The position numbers were made by a program, and so were the translations under genes. Below, one piece after another: positions 54,483 to 60,649 of a DNA stretch of 64,000 bases (its first letter is position 1; every line of letters begins with the position of its first letter). The stretch covers positions 248,001 through 312,000 of the forward strand of contig CAVREG010000006.1 in NCBI GenBank assembly GCA_963720075.1. Direction: 5' to 3'. Origin of the DNA: PALSA-188 sp963720075. Lineage in GTDB: Bacteria; Acidobacteriota; Terriglobia; Terriglobales; Acidobacteriaceae. The notes beneath the pieces were generated by a model that saw only the letters and a program-made list of their open reading frames with translations, had not been told where the DNA came from and did no database searches.

Positions 54483-54560
54483 CCCGTCGAACACCACGAC
54501 GGGTAGGGCAGCCGTCCGTATTTATGATGTTAAGGAGGTCAAAATCCCACAAAAGTGGCC
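54483..54560 (-). repeat. REP element A (inverted orientation)
   Basis: Starts directly after the msrQ stop. CCCGTCG (54483-54489) pairs with CGACGGG (54497-54503) around a 7-base loop; then GGGCAGCCGTC and a TTATGATGTTAAGGA segment follow. The whole is the reverse complement of the left part of elements B and C. It may act as the terminator or 3' stabiliser of msrPQ mRNA. Confidence 0.7.
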
Positions 54561-54757
54561 CAGCCCCGCCAATGCAAAACTATGGAATTTACTCCCGGCA
54601 GAGCGACATGCAGATATGGCAACTAGACAGAGTATCCTCGAGAGAGGATACGGAATGGGCCGAGGAATTCAACGCACAGTTCGGATTCCAAACCCTAATT
54701 GTTGGACCGCGCACAGTTTTTCAAAATTGGCTTGAGACGTAGGCAAGGGTGGCAAGA

Positions 54758-54835
54758 GCCGCGAAGCGGCGCAAGAATGCAGCCCACGGCGAAGCCGTGG
54801 GTAGCCATGAAATTCTTCGCGAGCCCCGAAGGGGC
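54758..54835. repeat. Three consecutive GAA-loop palindromes
   Basis: Three perfect hairpins that all share the loop GAA: GCCGC-GAA-GCGGC (54758-54770), CCCACGGC-GAA-GCCGTGGG (54783-54801) and GCCCC-GAA-GGGGC (54823-54835). They lie directly downstream of the end of the broken IS200-type transposase (minus strand stop 54844-54846). Such clusters are typical of REP sequences linked to RAYT transposases. Confidence 0.75.
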
Positions 54836-54843
54836 GAAAGAAA

Positions 54844-55136
54844 CTATTCCCAAATGTATTTCTCGTCGTGGGCGACATGGTTCTTTTTAAGGAACGCTAC
54901 GAGCTCATCTTGAAACGAATGTTCTTGTGATGTTCTTCCTGGCCGGAGATGTATTTCGTAATGGCCAAAACGTTTGATTCACTCACGCTGAAGACAGCAT
55001 ATCCGGTTTGCCAGCTGAAATCGTGAGTCCATTTTTGATGGACCCATCTTGAGGAGTTTGCCTTGATCACGCGGGTGACCTCGGCGGCGGAATGCGCGGG
55101 GCGAATACGTGCCAGCATGTGGATGTGATCGGGCCG
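54844..55136 (-). pseudogene. IS200/RAYT-like Y1 transposase remnant, 5'-truncated and frameshifted
   Basis: On the minus strand the frame reads DHIHMLARIRPAHS (His-x-His of the HUH site), then HDFSWQTGYAVFSVSES and ITKYISGQEEHH with the catalytic Tyr. After NIRF it goes out of frame; in the next frame it continues FQDELVAFLKKNH and DEKYIWE and stops at 54844. The N-terminal part before DHIHM is replaced by repeat B, which begins at 55136. It therefore lacks the N-terminus and has a 1-base frameshift, so it is not functional. Confidence 0.8.
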
Positions 55137-55332
55137 GCTGGCTCACCCTTGAGATTTTGATTTCCTTAACGTCATAACTACCGACGGCTGCCCCACCCGT
55201 CGCGATTTTCGACGGGTGGGCATTTGTGCTCTCGCCCCCATTGTTCATTCGTCACATCAAAACCTCCGGTTCCATGATAAGTATTCCCGATGCCCAGTCG
55301 GCTGCATCGTTATTACGGCGCTGGATATCTGC
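55136..55332 (+). repeat. 197-bp direct repeat B with REP palindrome and RAYT start
   Basis: Begins GGCTGGCTCACCC and ends CTGGATATCTGC. It holds the palindrome CCCACCCGTCG (55192-55202) / CGACGGGTGGG (55210-55220) with a 7-base loop, and, in its right end, the first codons of the RAYT gene (ATG at 55290). A second copy of the same length is at 55578-55774, and a partial inverted copy is at 54483. Confidence 0.8.
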
Positions 55333-55577
55333 ATTTCATCACCACCAGCTGTTATCAGCGACGTGCATTGCTGGGGAAAAAGCAGGATCGGGATTTGTTT
55401 CTCGAAGTTCTGGAGCAGGTCCGCCGCCGCTATCGGTTTGCGGTCATCGGCTACGTGGTGATGCCGGAGCACTTGCATCTACTGTTGAGCGAACCAGAGC
55501 GGCGCAATCCGTCAGTTTTGATGCAGGCGCTGAAACAGGGATTCGCGCGCCGCCTGCTAGGGAAAATGCGGAGGGCG
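55290..55577 (+). pseudogene. RAYT (REP-associated tyrosine transposase), 3'-truncated
   Basis: The first 96 residues are a clear RAYT/Y1_Tnp N-terminus: LHRYYGAGYLHFITTSCYQR, then IGYVVMPEHLHLLLSEPE (the HUH motif HLH) and VLMQALKQGFARRLLGK. At 55577 the sequence enters repeat C, so the half carrying the catalytic Tyr is missing. The frame stays open through repeat C to 55850, giving a 186-residue hybrid. The gene is flanked by REP palindromes (B upstream, C downstream), a REPtron-like layout, but it cannot be active. Confidence 0.85.
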
Positions 55578-55774
55578 GGCTGGCTCACCCTTGAGATTTT
55601 GATCTTCCTTAACATCATAACCACCGACGGCTGCCCCACCCGTCGCGGTGTTCGACGGGTGGGCACTCGTGCTCTCGCCCCAATGTTCATTCAGCACATT
55701 CAAAGCCTCCGGTTCAATGGTAAGCATTCCCGATGCCCAGACGCTGCATCGTTATTACGACGCTGGATATCTGC
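55578..55774 (+). repeat. 197-bp direct repeat C with REP palindrome and frameshifted RAYT start
   Basis: Same length and order as repeat B: GGCTGGCTCACCC start, palindrome CCCACCCGTCG (55635-55645) / CGACGGGTGGG (55653-55663), CTGGATATCTGC end. In C the RAYT start region has one base deleted compared with B (CGCTGC for CGGCTGC), so its coding sequence is frameshifted after four codons. Beyond 55774 the sequence is unrelated to RAYT. Confidence 0.8.
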
Positions 55775-56117
55775 TTGGTGCCCCAAGTTCGCGCCGTTCT
55801 GTGGCGCTAACCGGGCCGTCACTGACACCGCATGGTCGTTGAGCATATAGTCGCGCATGACCCGCGCGGATTGAAAGCGCTGCCCCCATGCCCTTCCGAG
55901 TTTGACCTCGTTTTCTAAATCCGCCATAACTAGCTAAGGACGCACCCAGAAAGGGGCCAAAAAATGCTCCTGTCATACCTAGATCGCACCAAGAAACCAC
56001 CAACTCCTTTGCCGAGAAGATTTTACCCGCAACTCATTCATATCAATAGATCGGAATTTTACGCACCCCCTAAACCTATGATTCCAATACTCCGGTCAAA
56101 TAGGGGGGAGGGTAGCC
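55775..56117. other. Non-coding or decayed region after the REP mosaic
   Basis: Between repeat C and the next gene. A minus-strand frame (to 55927, starting MADLENEVKLGRAWGQ) has protein-like composition but runs into repeat C, so it may be the 5' remnant of a disrupted gene. A poly-G run and GGAGGG precede the next gene at 56118. Nothing else is recognised. Confidence 0.35.
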
Positions 56118-56861
56118 ATGCTCTTATACCATCCCAATATTCACCGCTGCGAGCACATAAAGGCTAACGGCACCCAATGCGGATCGCCATCCCTCCGCCG
56201 CAAAAAGCTCTGCTTCTTCCACGAACGGTGGCAGGCACAACGCCTCGCCATCGCCGATTCAGTTGCCAGAATACCCGCAGGAGTAAGCATTGCCCCTGCC
56301 CTCGGTATGCCCGTTCTCGAGGACGCCAACTCCATCCAGGTCGCCATCATGCAGGTCATTCAGTTGCTCCTCACCGGACAACTTGAGCACAAAACCGCCG
56401 CCCTCGCTCTCTACGGACTGCAAACCGCATCGTCCAACCTGCGCCACACCACGCTCGACCCATACCCTCCTACCGTCGTCATAGATCCCGACACGGTGGA
56501 TGACGCCCTCCTGGGCGAAGAGATCTGGAAAAACTCCGACTTCAACGTCGTAGATGAAGACGAAGAAGAAGAAGAAGACGACGGTGAAGAAGAGTCAGAA
56601 GAAGGTGAAGGCCGGACTGAAACAAAAGACGACGACGGCGGCGCGCAAGACGCAGGCGACGAAAACAATTCGCTGGAAGAGAACCCGGTCCTCGCGCTGC
56701 CGGAACATTCAGCCCCAAGAAGCCTGGAAAAAATGTCAGACACGCTCCCACCGAACTGGCGAGAGGAATTGCGGGCCCAAATTGCCGCCCGAATCCAGCA
56801 CGCCGCCCTCGAAGGCAGCTGGATCAACGAAATGGTTCGCTCATCAAAATCTTCGCCGTAA
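56118..56861 (+). CDS. Cys/His N-terminal, acidic low-complexity protein of unknown function
   Basis: 247 residues. The N-terminus has CEHIKANGTQCGSPSLRR followed by LCFFHE, giving Cys11, Cys21, Cys34 and His37, a likely zinc-binding knuckle. A helical middle (about 70-110; QVAIMQVIQLLLTGQLEHK) is followed by a long Glu/Asp-rich stretch (about 145-190) and a C-terminal helix. GGGAGGG upstream supports the ATG at 56118. I believe this family occurs in many copies in Acidobacteria near mobile elements, but its function is unknown. A DNA- or RNA-binding or mobile-element-accessory role is only a hypothesis. Confidence 0.65.
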   Translation: MLLYHPNIHRCEHIKANGTQCGSPSLRRKKLCFFHERWQAQRLAIADSVARIPAGVSIAPALGMPVLEDANSIQVAIMQVIQLLLTGQLEHKTAALALYGLQTASSNLRHTTLDPYPPTVVIDPDTVDDALLGEEIWKNSDFNVVDEDEEEEEDDGEEESEEGEGRTETKDDDGGAQDAGDENNSLEENPVLALPEHSAPRSLEKMSDTLPPNWREELRAQIAARIQHAALEGSWINEMVRSSKSSP

Positions 56862-56968
56862 TTGCAAGAAGGGGCGAAACACGGCAACGGATGAGCAGCA
56901 TACAATGGCCGGAGGGGACTTCTGTCTCGCGTCTTGTGGGCTACTTCGGGAGAACTTTTTGCATCAAT

Positions 56969-57025
56969 TAGTGTTAATACCAACGAATAGTGTTAATACC
57001 AACGAATAGTGTTAATACCAACGAA
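56969..57025. repeat. Three perfect 19-bp tandem repeats
   Basis: Unit TAGTGTTAATACCAACGAA at 56969-56987, 56988-57006 and 57007-57025, identical in all three. It lies 80-140 bases upstream of the lipoprotein start. A spacing of nearly two helical turns would suit a multimeric binding site or a slippage-prone (phase-variable) promoter segment. No TAAT-type promoter inside was scored. Confidence 0.9.
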
Positions 57026-57071
57026 CTTAGCTTCCCGAAATCCATATTCGAGTTTAAGCTTTTAACCTTAC

Positions 57072-57106
57072 AAGGAGTTACGCAGCATAGGCTGCGCTTT
57101 TCTTTT
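57072..57106 (+). promoter_or_regulatory. Leader with Shine-Dalgarno, hairpin and pyrimidine run before the lipoprotein ATG
   Basis: AAGGAG (57072-57077) is followed by the perfect hairpin CGCAGC-ATAG-GCTGCG (57081-57096) and CTTTTCTTTT (57097-57106), and then the ATG at 57107. The only good ribosome-binding site is therefore 29 bases from the start codon with a hairpin between. If the hairpin folds, the site is brought to about 13 bases. The hairpin plus T/C-rich run also resembles a weak intrinsic terminator, so an attenuator is possible. Confidence 0.5.
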
Positions 57107-58591
57107 ATGAAGAAATTAATTTTGACGCTGGCTTTGGCGGGACTAGCTTCTACTTTGGGTTGCGGATCTGGCCCTGGCATCAACGGCATCCCGCCCGGCA
57201 GCGGTAGCTACTCCAATGCAAGTTTGTCGGGCTCCTATGTGTATCACCTTTCTGGCGTAGATGATTCCACCAGCGCGCCGTACGAAGAGGCGGGTGTGTT
57301 CACCGCAGATGGAAAAGGGAACATTACAGGCGGTATTGACGACGCCACTGAGGAGGCTAATGGAGTGTCGTTGGGGAATTCCATTACTGGCACCTATACG
57401 ATTTCGAGTAATGGCACCGGCTCGATTACCCTGACCGGTACGGCCTTCCAAAGCACGAACCTTGAGGTAACACTGGCCAGTTCCTCCACCGCATACCTGG
57501 TTGAGGCGGACGCATTGAACGCATCGGGTACTGCCGAACTGCAAAATGCCTCTGCGGCTAGCGCTGCTCCAACCGGCACCTTTGTGTTCAAGATGCATAC
57601 CACGTCGGCGCAAGGTTCGGTCGCCACCGTAGGCCAATTTACGGTTTCTGGCGGAATTTTCCAGAGCGGAAGTGTTGATGTGAATCAATCAGGGACGGCA
57701 AGCTCGCCAACATTGACAAACTTCACTTTCAACTCCCCGATCTCCAACGGCCGCGGTACCGGAAGTTTCAGCGACAGTTCTGGCGTCGCCTCCGCATTCA
57801 ACTATTACATTGTGGACGGCAACAACATCCGTTTGCTTGCCACCGACTCGACTTCAAATATTGGAGGCCACGGCCGCGCCGAAATGCAAACTGGCGGCCC
57901 ATTCTCCGCTTCCTCTTTTTCCGGGAGTTACGTTTTCGGCGCCAAAGGCGACGACAACTCTGGAATTGACGCCGTCAACACTGTGGGCCAATTCACGGCT
58001 TCCGGCGGAACGATCAGTGCAGGAGCCTATGATTCCGTTGAGGACGCCACGCCCCTCAGCAATGTTCCAATCACTGGTGGAACTTATCAAGTGACTTCAA
58101 ACGGCCGCGTTACCGCAAGCTTCACATCGTCTTCTGGTACTGTGAACAAAGTATTCTGGTTGGTGAGCCCATCAACAGCCTTCTTCCTGACTGCCACGAA
58201 TACTTCTGACAATTCCTTGGTCGAAGACGGAACCGCCAACCTGCAGCAGACGGCGGCGTTCTCTAACAGCTCCATCAACGGGCAGTTCGCATTCATGATG
58301 GATGGTTTCAGTCCAAGTGCCGCAGTTAACCGGGTCGGGACTTTGCAGTGGGATGGCGCCGGCAACCTGAAGCTAAATGAATTTGTGAATGATAGCGGAA
58401 CGACGAATGCCCCAGGGATCCTTACCGGCACGTACGCGGTTACCGCGAACGGCAGGGCGACTGGCACCATCAATAGTCTTTCTGTCAATACGAATGATCT
58501 GGTTTTTTACATGATCTCAAACACAGATGGTTACGTATTGCAGGACGATTCGGGTACGGAGTTGATTGGAAGAATAAGTCAGCAGCGATAG
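57107..58591 (+). CDS. Repeat-rich secreted lipoprotein
   Basis: 494 residues from the ATG at 57107; a lipoprotein signal ends LASTLGC (lipid-attached Cys at 19). The mature protein has four similar beta-rich units of 100-130 residues, with recurring GSYVY/GTFVF/GSYVF/GQFAF, VGQFTASGG and GTYxxxSNGR motifs, each about a beta-sandwich. This Gly/Ser/Thr-rich lipoprotein type is abundant in Acidobacteria; cell-surface attachment is likely. Earlier in-frame codons exist but would extend into the tandem repeats. A pair of strong hairpins follows. Confidence 0.85.
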   Translation: MKKLILTLALAGLASTLGCGSGPGINGIPPGSGSYSNASLSGSYVYHLSGVDDSTSAPYEEAGVFTADGKGNITGGIDDATEEANGVSLGNSITGTYTISSNGTGSITLTGTAFQSTNLEVTLASSSTAYLVEADALNASGTAELQNASAASAAPTGTFVFKMHTTSAQGSVATVGQFTVSGGIFQSGSVDVNQSGTASSPTLTNFTFNSPISNGRGTGSFSDSSGVASAFNYYIVDGNNIRLLATDSTSNIGGHGRAEMQTGGPFSASSFSGSYVFGAKGDDNSGIDAVNTVGQFTASGGTISAGAYDSVEDATPLSNVPITGGTYQVTSNGRVTASFTSSSGTVNKVFWLVSPSTAFFLTATNTSDNSLVEDGTANLQQTAAFSNSSINGQFAFMMDGFSPSAAVNRVGTLQWDGAGNLKLNEFVNDSGTTNAPGILTGTYAVTANGRATGTINSLSVNTNDLVFYMISNTDGYVLQDDSGTELIGRISQQR

Positions 58592-58600
58592 ATTTGCTGC

Positions 58601-58669
58601 GCAATCCTTCCTAAAGAAAAAGCTTTGGGAAGGATTGCTGGCCGGGCAGGTGAGGACACCTGCCCGGCC
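58601..58669. terminator. Two strong hairpins between convergent genes
   Basis: GCAATCCTTCC (58601-58611) pairs with GGAAGGATTGC (58628-58638), an 11-bp stem around an A-rich loop. Immediately after, GGCCGGGCAGGTG (58640-58652) pairs with CACCTGCCCGGCC (58657-58669), a 13-bp GC-rich stem with an AGGA loop. They separate the lipoprotein gene from convergent lemA and probably terminate both, although a T-run is lacking. Confidence 0.65.
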
Positions 58670-58688
58670 GAGTTCGTAAGAACTGCGG

Positions 58689-59255
58689 TCAGCGGGCTGC
58701 GGCGAAGGCCATTGAGACGTCGGCCTTGTCGGCATCCTCGACCTTATACATCTCGCGTGGCGCAAGGTTCATAAAGCTCGCCACCAATGTATCCGGCATC
58801 TGCTGGATGCGGATGTTCAATGTGTTTACCGCATCGTTATAGAACTCGCGCCGGTCGGCGATTTCGCTTTCCAAGTCCGTGATCCGTTTCTCAAGTTGCA
58901 TAAAGTTGCTATTCGCTTTCAGGTCCGGATAATTTTCTGCGACCGCAAAAAATCCGCGTAAGGCGGAGGTCATGCTCTGGTCGGCCTGGGCTTTTTGGTC
59001 AATAGACGCTGCCTGTTGATACATGTTGCGAGCCTGGGTGACTTTCTGCAATGTATCGCGTTCGAACTCCATGTAACCCTTGCAGACGTCCAAAAGTTTG
59101 GGCAATTCATCGTGCCGCTGTTTTAACGACACGTCAATGTTCGCCAACGCTTTATCAACGTCGTTTTTTACGGCGATTAGTCCGTTAAAGATCATCACCA
59201 CGTACCAGATAATTCCAGCCCCAGCGAACAAAACTACAATTAGCGGTAAGCTCAT
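58689..59255 (-). CDS. lemA: LemA family protein
   Basis: 188 residues from the ATG at 59255 (GGAAAG upstream; the frame is open to 59405 but that part overlaps the GIDE gene). One N-terminal membrane helix (about 4-24; LPLIVVLFAGAGIIWYVVM) then a long four-helix region with NGLIAVKNDVDKALANIDV and RRVEFYNDAVN-like REFYNDAVNTLN. LemA proteins are membrane-anchored and often linked to stress responses. It is 26 bases downstream of the GIDE gene, so both form a unit. Confidence 0.93.
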   Translation of the reverse strand: MSLPLIVVLFAGAGIIWYVVMIFNGLIAVKNDVDKALANIDVSLKQRHDELPKLLDVCKGYMEFERDTLQKVTQARNMYQQAASIDQKAQADQSMTSALRGFFAVAENYPDLKANSNFMQLEKRITDLESEIADRREFYNDAVNTLNIRIQQMPDTLVASFMNLAPREMYKVEDADKADVSMAFAAAR

Positions 59256-59281
59256 AAGTGTCTTTCCTTCCTCGTAAAAAA

Positions 59282-60412
59282 TCAGAACCAGCCAAAACAT
59301 GCCGAAAGAATATAAGCGGAGAGCAACGTCAACGCAGGTCCTCCCCAGATCATAAGGTCCGATTTCCACCCCAGGGATTTCACCACGTCCCGCTGACTGC
59401 GCCATGAAATGTAAAACGCCGCATCGCGCGTCCCCTTCGTCAATACAGTTGCAGGATGGGCGTCAAACGGTTCGAGTGCAGTCCGAACTGCAGCGCCGCC
59501 CGATACCGCAGAGGTACTTGATTGGGAAGATAAGAGTGGTGCAGACACGTTCATGTCCATCACTCCTGCCACGCCCCAGGCTGCTGGATTGGTGATCCCT
59601 GCCTTTAATAGCGCGGAGGCTATCTTCTCTTGCTGCGTCATACCCGAAGAATCATCCGGGCCGTGACTGCCCTGCAACCGGACGACTTGCGCCGGAGAGC
59701 CGTTCTCCGCAGCCCTGCCAATCCGAGCCGTATGAGAAAGAAATGGCTGAAAAGGCTGTTGCGCTGTGGAAGAAAATCTCGGTAGATCGATAACGAGACT
59801 TCGTACCGGTGTGCCGGTAACCGCGACGCCATGGTTTTGACTTAGCGTTCCCAGAATGAAAAGGCTGTTTTTCGGCTTGATGCAGAACTCTTCAACTTTG
59901 GTCTTTTTATCGCAGCCAACGCCGTACCGCGCCAGAAACCCGGCGACGCCGGATGAGACGCCGATGTTGCCGGAAAATATTGAATTGTTGTAGGTGTCGC
60001 AAAAGTCGCGATGAATATCCATCTCTGCGCCCTGAGGATCCACGAGCAAGCACCCGGTATTGTCATTTATATAAAAGGGAACGTGCAGACTCTCATCGGC
60101 GACTTTTTCCCAGTGTTCATTCTTGCCGGTTCGCTTGATTTGCCATGCGACCGAACGGTAGTAATAACAGGGGACGCCGGTGATTGGAGCAGGAATCGTA
60201 TATGGTCCGGTGGCCAGTCCATTCACTTCCACCAGTCCCAGGGCCGCGCCGCGGATTTTCGACGTTGGAGTATTTTCTATCAACCGTTTTCGTTGCAGGA
60301 TTTGAAATCCGCGATAGAACAGGTACACGCCTCCAAAAACACCGACTACGGCAGCGGCAAGCAGTCTGCCATCGTTTACCTGTGCCACCAGATATGCCAG
60401 GCAGACGCTCAA
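59282..60412 (-). CDS. GIDE-domain (E3 ligase-like/MULAN-like) membrane protein
   Basis: 376 residues, TTG start at 60412 with AAGGAG 7 bases upstream. An N-terminal helix (about 15-35, LLAAAVVGVFGGVYLFY) and a C-terminal helix (about 355-373) enclose the GIDE domain: GLATGPYTIPAPITGVPCYYY (about 65-85), VPFYINDNTGCLLVDPQGAE and FCIKPKNSLFILG. Mitochondrial relatives have a RING finger; none is seen here. Together with LemA it forms a known bacterial gene pair of unclear function, probably in envelope stress or signalling. Confidence 0.85.
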   Translation of the reverse strand: MSVCLAYLVAQVNDGRLLAAAVVGVFGGVYLFYRGFQILQRKRLIENTPTSKIRGAALGLVEVNGLATGPYTIPAPITGVPCYYYRSVAWQIKRTGKNEHWEKVADESLHVPFYINDNTGCLLVDPQGAEMDIHRDFCDTYNNSIFSGNIGVSSGVAGFLARYGVGCDKKTKVEEFCIKPKNSLFILGTLSQNHGVAVTGTPVRSLVIDLPRFSSTAQQPFQPFLSHTARIGRAAENGSPAQVVRLQGSHGPDDSSGMTQQEKIASALLKAGITNPAAWGVAGVMDMNVSAPLLSSQSSTSAVSGGAAVRTALEPFDAHPATVLTKGTRDAAFYISWRSQRDVVKSLGWKSDLMIWGGPALTLLSAYILSACFGWF

Positions 60413-60649
60413 AAGTGCTCCTTGAGATGCCAGCCTTAACTACGCTGGCGCCGCTTCCGAGCGTATCCAAGAAAAGCAACAGGCGCAGCCGAAAGAGCAG
60501 TTTTGAACTTACTTCGGTAATGATGGGCCGCTATTTCGTCGAAGGCTCGTTCTGCGGTGACCTTGGTAATCGCGCTGAGCCGTACTTGATTGATGCACCG
60601 CTAACCTGCTCCTAGAATTTTAGAGGCCCACCCCGCGCCCAATTTCTCA

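Noticed and set aside
55700..55927. Minus-strand frame of 75 residues near repeat C
   Set aside because: Its N-terminal half looks protein-like, but the C-terminal part is reverse-strand REP sequence. Kept only as a possible remnant in the region note.
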